64,000 nt of DNA from Sipunculus nudus (GCA_026874595.1 CM049321.1:5946979-6010978), one strand, 5' to 3'. Counted from the first letter of the stretch, positions 27,496 through 39,614 are shown. Numbers and translations are program-made. The notes: generated by a model not told the origin, from the sequence alone.

Positions 27496-30400
27496 CATTG
27501 AGCAGTTACCATTACGCAATGACTAAAAATAAGTATCAAGACACTTAATTCACCATATAACCTATGTAACGACATATTGCATTTGTCCTAGTGGTCTTCC
27601 ATGTTCATAAAAATACCACCTACATTATTTTAAAAAATTACCGCAGTTAAATTTAAAATATAATTGATAAGTGTCAGCGAATCAGATGTCATTCAACTGC
27701 CTTCTAACAATCGTTTTCCCCGTATACGCCTGTATGTAGTTAGCGAGGAGATGTCGAGATTTCAATGTCGCTTACCATCATTCTACTCGGTATCTTACTC
27801 ACATGAATACGACTCTACTTTCTGGAGCTTGAGCGTATTGAAGACCCTTCCCCATAGTGAACTTAGCCTTTTAAATGCACTAGTTATACATGTGCTATAT
27901 ATAGCCTACCTGACTTAATACAGTGAAACAGTCACAATAAGACCACCCGTCGCACAGTCGATGTTATTAGAAAAGTTAGTTTTTACCAATCTTAATGCCT
28001 ATGGTTCTCTCAAGGGTGGTCTTTCAGACAAGTGCCATTGTACATCGAGCTGTGCGTATATGAAGGTCTGCGTGTGTGGACGAATGAATAATGATGTCTT
28101 ATAAAATATTGATTTTATGAACATACCCATCCACGACATTCCAGCTTTCGCCAAATATTTTGTACGTATCGAAGTTTCTTTCCTCCAGGACCGTGCCGTC
28201 GCTAGTGACCAGATCATCAGTTTTACTACAATGAAAACTTATATCTTGCATCTCATGAAGCTCTTATTCCACACACAGTTTTCATATTTTTATTTATATA
28301 TTGATATAATTTTATTTACATAATCATAGCGACCGAATGGACTTGAGAATGGTGATCTTCATGCCTGCATACCAAACATATGCATTTTTTTCTGTTTTTC
28401 TCTGGTTAAATTTGTCAATTTCAGATAATTTTCATATAATTATCGCCTTCATGTATTACTGTTGATTGACCACAATGATTTAATTTAAATTAGATGTTTA
28501 AATCAGCACAATGTACTCTAGTTGATAGGCATGGGAAAAGTCTAGACAAAGATTAAATGATGCATATCAAAATTAATGGGCAAATAGGAACACAGAGACA
28601 ATGTCGCATACATCAGGGAGTTTTTAATTGTAACTGGCATTGTAATGTGCCTATATGGAATTTAATCTCTCAAGAGACATGATTGATACGAGAGCTTCCG
28701 TATTGGCTAAAACTAAGCCTGATGTAATGATAAGTGAGAATAATTGTAATATAATGTGCCACCGCATTATCGAGACAACGCCCGTCCAAAAAATGCACAG
28801 GTCCTGCCTGATGGCTATAGTAAAATATACCAACGGGGCCGATTTAAAACTCACTCTCCGTTGTTGTTTCCACATAAACCGTTCATCGTGCTCGGATCTT
28901 GTCTCCACTGGTCTCCGACACAGACCTTCAGATTATAAGCCCCATGCCAAAAGATTTCCACTTCCTCTGGGATAATCGTAAACTTTATGTTTGCTCCTAT
29001 ACTCTCTATGCGAATGGTGCCATCATCTTGGGTAGGAAAGCCCTGGATGGGGGCGACCGTGCCGTCGGGCTGTAATGTGAATTAGAGTTAAATATTATAT
29101 AATATTTACCAATCATTTATCTAAACAAATATTTATCCACACATTTGTTGGATTATTGAGTTTTCCTAAACATCTTAACAATTCTAAACACATAAACATT
29201 TCAATAATTTCTCCAACATTACCTACGAATGGTTTAGGAAAGTTCTCATCCATCCATGGTGTATGTTTTTTTGTGAACATAGGTATACGTATGACTATAC
29301 GTCGGTTTCATTTATAGTATATTTATACTAAAGAACCCTATTCCAATATCTGAAGTCTGTTAACTTAAGAAAATCACTTGACACTGTCATAGAAATAGGA
29401 CGGGAAAACCCCGATCAAATCGCACATAGCCTCCTTGTTTTTCTTTTGTTTACCTGTTTTAAACGTGTGGTAAGCCAAAATAAACGGAACGCATTCAACA
29501 AGGTTATGATGAGCCAGAATTGTGCAAATAGTGTTTTACAACTAAGGAAATTCAACATTCATGCTGCCAACGATCTAAGATACATATATTTTGTTTAGAA
29601 CATTGTTTTGTGTATTAACTTTTTTTATACGCTCTTACATAGGCTACAGCAGCGTTATAAAAACATTTCTTAATAGGAAAACCATAATTCATTAAATTGT
29701 ATGCAGAATAAGCAAGATATCAAATAAAATCTATAGAAGGGTTTGATGAATAACTTGCTATAAGAATTTACCGTATTTCTGTGCTGTCCCCTTCCCATTT
29801 TGGGCACATGTTTAAAGATACAATTTATATGGGAAATTTTAAGGCAACTTAAACAAAAAAAAAAAATGAGGATTTTTTTGTTCCTCTTGTATTTTTCTTT
29901 TGAATATATTTGCATAACTTAGTCAACATGTTGGGGAAAGGGGCTCACGTGTGGCCGGAATTTATATTTATATATCTTCAATATTCGAGTAACTATAAAG
30001 TGGTAGTTTCTCGGTGTTATGACGTAGCTGAGTGTAGTGTTGCAGTGACTTAAGTCACCAGTATAAAAAGTTATTTTAATTTTTTATACTATCCAGGGTC
30101 GTCAAAATATGGGGTATGGGGGGGGGGGTTATTCCCCTTTTTTATTAATTTATACTGATATGATAATACTTATATTTTCTAAGAACTTTATACGTAATTA
30201 TAATATATGATTAGGTATATATATTTGAAATGTATGATACGGACAAGAATATATTTGAAATTTTTCAGATGTTATATTTACAGGCCTGTGTGTGTATGTC
30301 TGAGGGTGCCCTATCCCCCAACCACCCTTGGAAGACAAATTGACTCAACTGATGATAATTAATGGAGCAGATCAGATGCAGAGCTGTTTATAAATATCCT

Positions 30401-33400
30401 AAAAGTATTAAACGTAATAAACTGTGGAAAACTTGATAATCTAATTGCTGGGTTTAAAAATAATGAAGGACAAAGGTATAAGTGGGAAGACGAAGATTAA
30501 ATGTGGGATGTTATAGTTGGCCAGGAGGAGGTTGCCCATGGATTCGCCAATAAGAACGTATAAAACGTATGAACTTGAAATGGCATGTCCGTGTGCCACG
30601 GTAGTTTTCTGGGAAATCTTTTTATTAAATAAAAATCGAACTGACAGTACACACTTTATTGCAGATGATTATGTATCGTTTACAAAATGTGTCAGCCTTT
30701 AATTAACAGTGTTCTCCTACCTTTGGATATTTCCAGGATCATTCTCAAATCAAAAGTTTTCAGAATGTTATTTAATAATTCATACAATAAATTATATTTT
30801 GTGAGGAATTAACTTTATCATGAAATCGAGTTAATCAAACCTGGGCTATTTTTAAATTCCTAAAAGTTTACCTCAGAAAATAAAGTCAACCACATAATGT
30901 TAACTGAGTCACAATATTTTGGACCCATAACTCTCTCAGAAGATTCTCGAATATATTGCATTGCCAGTGGTAGAAATCGTGGATGGTGAAGTATAATGAA
31001 ACATCATGAGTACACACCCATGGTGGATGGCAGAGGTGAGTTTGGCAAAAACACGAGGTGAACATTACACATACATGATCGTTGGATTGATATATGTTTA
31101 GAGAGATTCTAGAAAATGGGGACGCACTGGGTCCCGTAATAGAAGAAGGGTCTAGATTTTAGAATGAAATAACCTATTGCTTTCTCATATAATTAGACAG
31201 GAACATATAGAATTAAACATAAATCTTAAAAATATTTTATGTCAAATAATTAATTGTGGAAAGTTTATTTTTTGGAATGTCTATCTATTGACTAGGTTCA
31301 GGAAAGTAAGTTAATAGTAAACCCAAATTTCCATAGATGGCGCTGGCAATTGACGGGCTCCTGACTTCAACAACATAAAATTTGATCCTAAAGGGTTGTT
31401 AAATGCACATTTTGTAAGAGAAACAATTTATAAAACTCAAAAGTAAAGAAATATCCAAATTATCTCTTAACATTTACCCAAGGTCGCTGATAAAAACTAT
31501 ATATGATATAAACGAAGTTTTTTTTTCATTCATTCAACACTGATGAAGTTTTCTTTCCGCCAGTTGGTGTCCAGTCAAATTTGGCGATTATTCCCCTCAA
31601 TTTAAATATTCTCACACAATCTCACACTGAAACTCATGAAGGAGCAAAAACCTTAAGCTACATAATTAAAAAAAAAACAGCATGCATATTTTGCAACTTT
31701 ATCTGTCTTCTGAGTCTTTTGGGCAACTGACATGGTCTTTGTCAAGGGTTAGCAGCCTCACTTGTACAATTACTTTTTTTAAAATATGTATGATACTCAA
31801 TAACTTATCAACAAATTTCAAATGGAGTTGTTTCAATATGTAAGCAGTGAGCTTGGTCTTTATCAGTTTGGTTGATCTGTTGAAAAAAAAAAAACTGTTT
31901 TTCTAATATATTGATTTTACTGAATTGAAGTTATGTTTAACCAGGCATGGTTATAATTTTATTGTAGTTTTCTCCAATGCAGCTTTGGCATGGATATGGT
32001 TTCATTCCTCCTTTGCCGTTTATCTCATTCCTTACATTGCCGCTCATGATCTCTTATTTTAAGAACAGATTAACAAATTTCTGTTATAAAGATTATAGTT
32101 GGCACGACCATCGGTGTTTTTTTTTTGTTGTACAAGAGATTGTACTGATGATTTTTTTTGGTCTAACAATCATAAATCAAATATGTATTTAAAAGTATAT
32201 TGATAAGCTAGTTAATTCAATTAATAAGCAAATATAATTCGCTCGAATTTCTTACAGTTATCATTCAGAAAAGTGTCAAGTTTCCCAATGAGGCATGACA
32301 AGAAGATTCCATTACACTAAGAATTCAGAACTATAGAACTCACAACATTACTCCAAACTATTGCAAAGTCTGTTTACATATTTTATTAGTTTTCCTTAAT
32401 ATAATTAAAGCTGTTGCTTTTATTTCTTCTTAAAGATTTAATACACTTTTTAAGGAGATGTATGGAAACTTTGAGATTTAACAATGTTTATGGAATTTTC
32501 AAGGATATAAAGATTTTACATAGTTTAACTGTAAATAGGTATTTCACAGCCATTTATGGTACAAAACATTTTCCATTTAATTAACATGGAGTTGTAAACA
32601 TATTTTGTAAAATATCCATTATGTTTGTCTATATTTAGCTTGAAACTGTTTAATATTTGGAGAACATTTAAAAAGAACAGTTTGAGTACATTTTAAATTT
32701 AAACGTGCTATGAAATCATATTCGAAGAATCAGCAGCTAAAAGTATTAGGTTTTCTCTGTTTTTTAATATAACGGCAAGAGATGTTCAATTGCTGTTAAA
32801 AGTATACTTGAATATTCAATAGCAATTGGATATATGATATCTGAAATTCATTAAACTATTTTAAAAGTAACGTGAAATCTGCAATTTTCAGATATCCGAC
32901 ATTTACAAGACACCAAAAGGAATAAATAATTAGGGTTTTAGATTATGTACATGTCATGGGGTCACAGACAAAGAGTATGAAAATACTTGATGTATGCATT
33001 CGGCTTGGAATGTTCCCTGGGAGTCAACGACTGAGCAATATTGGTTATCGGGAAACGGTTATTGCTTTTGAGTCCTTGTAAATGCGGTCAAGTTCAAAAA
33101 TGAATATCTGGACAATGCCTGTGACCTACGACTTACAGTGTGCCTCAATTTCAGCTATATGGAATCTGCCCTTTTGAAGATCTTGCCGAACAAAAAATGA
33201 CAGAAGAAAGAAATAAAACTGGAATCGACTGTTTTGCACTAAGTGGACGACAGGAGTTCCACTCACAATACAGTTTTATGGTTAAAAATAAACTATTACC
33301 CGATATAAGCCCCCGTCCCAAGGAGGGAGGGGGGGGGGGGGCTCCATTAAAGAAAAAAAAAACTGACACAATTGTTACATATGCTAATGTGATCTGAAAT

Positions 33401-33845
33401 AAATTTCCGACATACCAGCTGGACTTCCGTGTAGTTCAGATAGTACGTCTTGCCGTCATAATGAATGATTGTACTATTTGCGAAGCTGACTTTAGGGTTA
33501 TCTTTATGGAATTCAGGATCCACCCAGATTTGAAATACTCCGTGTATGTCAGATGCAAAATTGTACACACAGTTGCTTCTGAAATGTACACTCGGAGGAT
33601 TGTCAAATTGTTTGTAGTTCCCGTTACCGCTCAGCTTGCAACATATATCTGTGAAAATAACGAGATTTACCTGCAGCAACAGTGCACCAATCTGGGAATA
33701 AACAGGCATAAACAACAGGTCTTCATTGTTACACAATAAACACTATTGTTAAACTCTCAAAATAACTCTCAAAAAAGTCGTTGGACTGAATCCATGTTTC
33801 ATTTGGATCCGCGCAACATATAATTGCATCTGTTGCTGAATTATC

Positions 33846-33907
<62 letters not shown>

Positions 33908-35826
33908 TTTTGAGTATAATAAATAAATGCTTTCATTTATCGCAATTTAATTCTACATTTTCTCAATAGTTGTCGTTGATATGTACAGAAAAGTAGATAT
34001 GTCAGGTTTGAAACTTAATGAAACAAATATATGATGTACAGATTGACAGTATTAAAAAAATTCCTACCTCTTGCCCCGTGAACTTCTGCTAAAACTGCAA
34101 GATAATGTTAGGATAGTACTATTATTATTATATTATATATTACTTTTATATCAACATGACAATATATTATTAATGCAAACATTTTTTTGTCTTTAAATTC
34201 ATCAGTGTGGTTTTGTTTTATATCTAGACAGCTTTGAACTGAACTTAAGTTAAAATAGCAAATTGCAGTGAATCGCCGTTTATCCGAACAAAGTCACTGT
34301 CCTCGATATATTCAAATAAACGACGCTAAAATATATATGCTTATCGAAATACAATTCTTGGTTCTTTTCACACCTATTGTTGTTGGTTTACTTAACGGCT
34401 TCCTTCCTTCTTTCGCTTGTTATGTAAATACTTGGATTAAAATCCTGATACGAAACATTTCTGTCACGGATTGTGCTTTAGACAACTAGGTCGTGCGAGA
34501 TGACGGCGGTTACCATAGATATGTGATGTATACTTAAATCTATACATATATAACTGTAGTTTATGTTCCTGTTTTTGTAGCCTTATTTTAGAGTTTCTTA
34601 TATGTACAACGAGACATATAATGTCACTTATGGCTAGGATTTCTGTATATTGCAAAAAAAAACATTTCAGACAACATATTCAACATATTTATTTCCGCTG
34701 AAACACCTAAAGCTGCGACACTCTCATAAGCGAATTAGAAAAGAAAACACCAGCAGTATTGAAAAATTTCAAATGCTCAACTTGGGTGGCATCATTCCTT
34801 TTGAAGCAAACATCCAAAAACACCTGATTTTATATCCTTCTTAAGTTCCTACCTATGCATCTGCTATTGCCTCTGCAAACTGCTAATTATGCTGGCTTAG
34901 CTGACCTCATTGAATATGCATTTGTAAACCTGTGTAATTTAAACTCAAATAACAAGAAATAGTAGCCAGAGAAAAAAAGTTTAATTGGAATGGGGAAAAG
35001 TGTGAATTTTGTTATCAATTACTCATTCGTTTATGATGCATGATTCCTTATATCCAGTTTGCTAGTTATCTCATCACATGTTCAGCAAAAATAGCTTCCC
35101 GAGGATATATTTTTATGCATGAACTGATTCAGATGAAAGTGTAAACTTGTGTATTAATTGTATATTAATGTGACCAGTATTTCTGCCGATTAATAACAGT
35201 AAGCTTGTTGGTACCTTATCACTCCTAGGACACCTGCATGACCAGATGATATTAATTGTCTTATGATATACTTAATATTTTTTTATCGTTTGAATTTACA
35301 TATCTGTAAATGTCTTTCAATATACCCTGCAGATTTTGTTTTATTATTCAGCTCATCAATATTTTATTGTTTGTATGTGCCTACGGGCACGGGCCACGCT
35401 TATAGCAAAGCGCTCTTCTGGTGCGATTGCACTAGAATAAATAACGATCAATACCATAATAAATACATAAATGAGCCAGCAGTATGCTAAGAGCGCTGAT
35501 CTTAATCCAGGCAGCTTTTCCCCCCGTATGGCATTGTCAGATATGCAGCATTTTTTTTATAAGTTCAGCGGTCGAAAGCAACACACTCAGATACATGTGC
35601 TGCCACCTGTTGTGACATCAGTAAAAAGTAAGATGATTATGTTGGGGCATGAGCTTCCTTGTTTTCTCATCTCACACAAAACTTCAGCATATAATACATA
35701 AATATTTTATATCTAAATTCTAGATCCAGACGGCGATCCGGACCATTCCGGACATAACATGGCTGATGTAATTAACTACTCACATGACAGCATGGAAACG
35801 AAGAGAAATATCCCCTTATACATCAT
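19607..35826 (-). CDS. secreted protein with two VWD domains (complete, 10 coding exons)
   Basis: Coding exons (minus strand, 5' to 3'): 35826-35784, 34094-34068, 33648-33416, 29069-28855, 28225-28127, 25300-25275, 23396-23164, 21073-20880, 19976-19887, 19619-19607. All introns are GT-AG and all phases agree, giving 1173 nt (390 codons plus TAG). Residues 1-22 form a signal peptide with a hydrophobic IFLFVSMLSFLA core. VWD1 spans about residues 24-205 and VWD2 about 215-386. Family marks are CGDPH at the start of VWD2, GLCGNNNGD and GLCGNCNGV, and DDLVTSDG...SWNV or DDDLITREG...SWKV at the domain ends. VWD domains are disulphide-rich extracellular modules of mucins, vWF, zonadhesin-like proteins and ostracod luciferase. 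Usually C8 and TIL modules follow a VWD; none is seen here. The protein should be secreted. Its function is not predictable from sequence. I am sure of the exon chain and less sure that every exon is used in one transcript. Confidence 0.88.
19887..19976 (-). CDS. VWD gene, third exon of VWD domain 2
   Basis: 90 nt, acceptor tgtattttag and donor gtaagt, phase 2 in and out. It encodes DDDLITREGDDVNNDPNG and ends INSWKVEG, the domain-closing motif. No plus-strand counterpart was found. Confidence 0.85.
20131..20184. repeat. (TA)n microsatellite
   Basis: TA tract in the intron between the last two VWD2 exons of the minus-strand gene. Confidence 0.95.
20880..21073 (-). CDS. VWD gene, second exon of VWD domain 2 (GLCGN motif)
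   Basis: 194 nt, acceptor ttttatttatag and donor gtaagt. It is cysteine-rich (LCCDS, RICSPGRYCYDLC) and ends SGLCGNCNG. The plus-strand exon 6357-6550 has the same length, and its translation is mostly identical. Confidence 0.9.
23164..23396 (-). CDS. VWD gene, first exon of VWD domain 2
   Basis: 233 nt, the same length and phases as the first exon of domain 1. Acceptor tgtattacag, donor gtaaga. It encodes PWPCCRVCGDPHTTIPDG, the classic VWD opening, then DVCTYDM. It ends YRMNHTSVSV with a sequon at the position equivalent to that of domain 1. Confidence 0.9.
24490..24785 (-). repeat. SINE-like intron repeat, copy 2
   Basis: Partner of 1105-1405, in the intron after the linker microexon of the intact gene. 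Better preserved in the tRNA-like part (ggttagggcgctgtgctc). Confidence 0.55.
25275..25300 (-). CDS. VWD gene, 26-nt linker microexon
   Basis: Acceptor ccattgcag and donor gtgagt. It reads G-CDEVEPPK plus one base, forming the only linker between the two VWD domains. It is the only reading that joins exons 28127 and 23396 in frame. A homologous 23-nt microexon sits at 856-878 in the inverted paralogue. Confidence 0.78.
26033..26126. repeat. near-perfect hairpin, 36-bp arms
   Basis: Positions 26033-26068 and 26091-26126 are reverse complements with one mismatch in 36, separated by a 22-nt loop. It lies in the 2.8-kb intron before the linker microexon. The size would suit a microRNA-like precursor or the terminal repeats of a tiny mobile element; no matching direct repeat at its edges is obvious. 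Confidence 0.8.
27450..27492. repeat. (TA)n microsatellite
   Basis: TA tract in the intron between the VWD1 closing exon and the linker microexon. Confidence 0.95.
28127..28225 (-). CDS. VWD gene, third exon of VWD domain 1
   Basis: 99 nt, acceptor cattgtag and donor gtatgt, phase 2 in and out. It encodes KTDDLVTSDG and, towards its end, FGESWNVVDG, the usual end of a VWD domain (DD-x-T-x-DG ... SW-x-V). Nearly identical, including flanking intron bases, to the plus-strand exon at 150-248. Confidence 0.88.
28855..29069 (-). CDS. VWD gene, second exon of VWD domain 1 (GLCGN motif)
   Basis: 215 nt, acceptor ttcacattacag and donor gtgagt, phase 0 in and phase 2 out. The reading starts PDGTVAPIQG and ends MNGLCGNNNG, the signature C-terminal motif of VWD domains. 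It is 21 nt longer than the equivalent exon of domain 2. Confidence 0.88.
29070..33415 (-). other. intron 4.3 kb, VWD gene
   Basis: Between the first two VWD1 exons. AT-rich, with a G10 run near 30119. No further exon or known element recognised. Confidence 0.5.
33416..33648 (-). CDS. VWD gene, first exon of VWD domain 1
   Basis: 233 nt, phase 1 in and phase 0 out, acceptor ttttcacag and donor gtatgt. It encodes the N-terminal half of a VWD fold: ICCKLSGNGNYKQFDN, then a conserved C-x-Y (NCVYNF). This domain has SGNGNY where VWD2 has CGDPH. It ends YYLNYTEVQL, with an N-glycosylation sequon (NYT) and another (NST) upstream. Confidence 0.87.
33857..33903. repeat. (TA)n microsatellite
   Basis: TA tract in the short intron between the 27-nt microexon and the first VWD1 exon. 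Confidence 0.95.
34068..34094 (-). CDS. VWD gene, 27-nt microexon (end of signal peptide)
   Basis: Flanked by ttatcttgcag and gtagga. With the T left from the first exon it reads FLAEVHGAR. This finishes the hydrophobic core and gives a plausible signal-peptidase site after VHGA. It ends in phase 1, exactly what the following exon needs. It occupies the same place before VWD1 as the 26-nt microexon does before VWD2. Confidence 0.78.
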
Positions 35827-35840
35827 AGTGGCGTCTGTAC
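35784..35840 (-). CDS. VWD gene, start exon with signal peptide
   Basis: The acceptor ctgcag ends at 35841. The exon carries 14 nt of leader and then two consecutive ATG codons at 35826 and 35823. The encoded MMYKGIFLFVSMLS begins a signal peptide. The exon ends in phase 1 at a gtgagt donor. The hydrophobic core continues into the next microexon, which supports the join. Which of the two ATGs is used cannot be decided. Confidence 0.8.
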
Positions 35841-36861
35841 CTGCAGCAAATAATAACATGCGTCGATGTTTAGATTAAAATTTGATGTTAACATCACTAA
35901 TAAGCTTTAATATACACTAAAAACCATGATAAGTTTAATGATTAAATCTGTAAATATTGAATTTTCCTGTTTGTGTATCCATAATTTCTACATGCAGCCT
36001 GCAATATCCATGTCTAGCTTGTATGTACAATGGCAGTACCGGAGGTTTAGAGAAATATGAAGAAATTAACCTGAGAGGCTTCGTCAAGGGTTGGAGTTTA
36101 TTTAGTTGCAAAGTACGTGCATCTGCAAAGTTTATAATATTAACCCTTTTTGGCCCAACTCAATCCTTAAATCACAGTGGACTAACGTTGACCAACCAAC
36201 CCATAATGTGAGCTTTGACAGAATTAACAGATAAAGGATACCGCGGTGTAAAATCCATGTTTTTCAGTATGTTTCTTCCAATACGGTAGGTATAGGAACT
36301 ACTAGCGACTCAGGCGATCTATATTTATTGTGTATATTTGGGGAAGAATAGATCAACATATCAGTTTGTATATGAATCAATGTGTATATATTAAGGGCAA
36401 ATGACCATTTAAATGAAAATTGTATTTTTGTTGCCAATTTGGACATGCAGATATATTAACTGAATCTATTTTAAAATCTGACACTCTTTGTATTTACAAC
36501 AGAAGTGATATTTCTTTCAGTGTTCATTGTTTATTTATTAAACATTAAATATTAACTGCAGATAACTGTTTCAGCTTAATGGAATAAAAGTTCATACTTA
36601 AAAAAAATATGCTGAAATTTGACCTAATAAAATCTTTCTTCCAAAAAGAGAGGGAACTCCAGGTGCCAATATCAAGTGAGCCCGGTGGTCTTCCGAACAG
36701 TGGAGGGATAAAGCATAATAATGGCAGCGGTTTCTGTACATATTGCAATTTTTTTTCAATATTTATTATTTCCACTAGCATATGTGTTCTGTTTTTGATG
36801 AGAATGATTTAATAATGGTAGCTGATTCGTAACATATGGTTAAGTTTGATATAATACTTTT

Positions 36862-38030
36862 GAGCGCCGCTTTTACAAATAACGAATTTCCGAAAATTCG
36901 TTTTTCCGAAATCTCAACTTTTTCCCGAAAATTAATTCGTATCAACGAACTATTTTGCAAGTATTTAAGTACTTCAAATCATTTTTTTTAATTACGAGTC
37001 ACAGGAGCCTGAAGTCAGATGTTTAAGCCCTGTGATGACCTTAATTAATTAGTTCTGGACGGATGTTTCCGCAGGGCAAAGGTGTGAAAACTACATCCAG
37101 TCCCGCCATGCTAGGCTCCGAATACTCCATGAAAGCTACTGAGCTACTACTATCTAAGAGCACGCATCTGTACTCAAGCAAGCATAGTTCGTTAGCTTGG
37201 GTGTGAGGCCTAATAAATGAGCAGGTAACTCGCATGGAGACTGGCGAGGTATCATTCATACATTGCTGTGATGGAAAAGTTTTATTTGCGAGGCAAAAGC
37301 AAACAGGCCTGACCATACACATGAGCAGTTCATTCCCAAGAGCAACTGTGTCAGCTACTTAAACTGACTGTTATTCAGTATATTCATCATTTCACTTTTA
37401 CTGTAAAGAATACCATTATTCAGAAACGATCGCCTTTCTGTCACTTCCAAAAATATATGAGGTCAAAGAAGAGAAACGACGACGTTATGCTTTGATGACA
37501 AGGTGACAACCCTTGAGTGGAAAGACAGTGGTGACAAGTATGCCATCATCCAGATGTTAAAAAGATAGAGAGAACATTTTTTTTAAAAAGAAGTCAGGAA
37601 GTTATATAAGCGACGTTGGCTAGGGTATTCAATAAGCTTAAACCTACGTTAGATCTGAAATTTATAAAACATCCATTTAAATAAGTAGGTTCTACGTTCT
37701 TTCAAAAACTTTCACTCTGCCTGTGGGCAGTTAAATCAACTTCCTCAAATGCGATGTCATATGCTCTTTCCCTCTGGGTATTTTTTTTAAAATAAAAACA
37801 GGCCAGACCGATCTTTACCATTACAATCTCTGCAATAAATCAAATATTTGTACATGTCAGTTACGTAGGTCGAAAAAGAAACACGGTGTTCCCTCAGTAA
37901 AATGGCGTTTAATTAATCGCTAACTGTCATACAAACTTGCCGCTTGTTCCCTGACCGATTTTCCGAAAATTTGTTTTTCTTAAAGTAAAGCTCGTCCCTC
38001 GAGGCTTTCGGAAAAACGGCGCTCTACTGT
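36862..38030. mobile_element. candidate pogo/Tigger-like non-autonomous element
   Basis: Left end gagcgccgcttttacaaat...tttccgaaaa and right end tttcggaaaaacggcgctctactgta are inverted relatives; the right terminus reads TACAGTAGAGCGCCGTTTTT outward. TACAGTAGA termini are typical of pogo/Tigger elements. No transposase seen. Lies in the first intron of the VWD gene. The left terminus is degenerate. Confidence 0.45.
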
Positions 38031-39559
38031 AAATACTATTTCATACAATATAAAACATCACAACTACCTGCCGCCCCTTTTTCACCTCTGTGGACTAACT
38101 AACTATCCCCGTTATCCCACAATTATAGGTAGCCCTATCAAGAGAGGTTATGGACATGATTTTTCCACGAGCTGGCCAAGCCAGAAAAGGCGATTCATTG
38201 CTTCACAGGTTTTCACCAATAGTAAATAGTGTCTTTCAATCTTCCACACATGTAATGTACCCACCTCGGGTAACACATATTTTTACACTATTTTTAAACA
38301 CTGGCAAGTGTTCCGTGTTTAACATCAAATTATTGATAAACAAGCTCATGTATCCTTCACAAAAGCGTGACAAGAAGTGTCCTCACCATTAATTATAAAG
38401 AGTTATTGATACATATGTGTCAGAAATCACATTATCAAAGCAATTGTACAGTTGGCTAATCAGTTGACGAATCTCATAATTTAAAATTGCCAATGGATTG
38501 TCATCGGGAATTTTGAATGAACTTTGATCTCTTTGTTTAAACGGCTGTGATTGTTGTTTTTAAGCTTTCATATAACACTCACCGACATACAAGTAACCAG
38601 GAATGAACAACAAACCTGCGCAGGGACCCAAAGGAAATCTCTCTTTGTGTTACACAGAAAATATATGTAACGGTCAAATGGAGCTATTCACATATCTGGT
38701 ATGTTTTATAGACAAGACAGACCAGTGCTTTCTCTTTAAATTTATTATGACATCTGCCAATGTTTCAAACCGTCAGCTTAGTCCTATACATCAGTACAAA
38801 TTTAATGAGGTAGCATTGTGATCAGTCGCGACAATATAAACATAACACACACGCCACTTGGCTAGAAAACTGCAAAATTTTACAGATAAAGAGTATTGTT
38901 TCTTCGATGTTCATGTTTTATATTCCCTTCTCTTGCTTTAAGATGTCCCGCATATACATGATTAAACCACGGTTTGATAATAGGTCAGTTATAAAAAAGG
39001 GCTTTCCCTAATACCAGTGGATGGCCCATAATACGGAATTCATTGAACTAGTCCAAAGTCTACCATTTATTAAGGCTATGCTCTCCCCACAGCGGAAATA
39101 CACTGCAGTTGTCCCAGACATCCTTTTGTGTAACAACTGCTTTGAATAGCTAGGTTAACTTGACTCGAACAGCAGGGTGCGCACAGCATACTGAATTGTA
39201 ATCGGACCACACAACGCGTTGTACTGCGTTGTGCATTCTGCCCAATTTTAATACATGCGACAGCCGCACTCGTTTGTCTGTAAAACCGATTCTGGCATAC
39301 TTCGAAAATCAGACCAATGAAAGCTTATGTTCAATGTAATCAAACAATCCACACCTGCTAGATTTTGACTAGAATCACAATGAAATATCACGTACGTTTT
39401 AAATGCTCTCATTACAATGCTAGGCTCTCTATTCGCCCTTGTGTTCGAACACCGTTGTATTAGGAGCGTAATTAATGCAGATCCGCTTTCTAAAGGTAAT
39501 TTTTAGCAAGGTTAATCCCGTTTTTAAGTAAAATAACATGAAATTTTTGTCCCTCTTAC

Positions 39560-39595
39560 CTTTTCGGTTCTGGTGACTTCTTTCTTCCGTGCTCA
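39560..39595 (-). other. predicted 5' UTR leader exon of the two-VWD gene
   Basis: Downstream of the TATA box the minus strand reads GAACCGAAAAG then gtaaga, a good splice donor. The next matching acceptor is ttatttgctgcag immediately before 35840, 14 nt ahead of the ATG. Joining them removes a 3.7-kb intron. The 5' end is estimated only from TATA spacing. Confidence 0.5.
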
Positions 39596-39614
39596 GGCTC
39601 AGTTCTGGAGGGGC

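Noticed and set aside
28655-28975. 106-codon plus-strand ORF
   Set aside because: Antisense of the GLCGN exon of VWD1.
33140-33739. plus-strand ORFs of 85 and 92 codons
   Set aside because: Antisense or adjacent to the first VWD1 exon, which has clear splice sites and domain motifs on the other strand.
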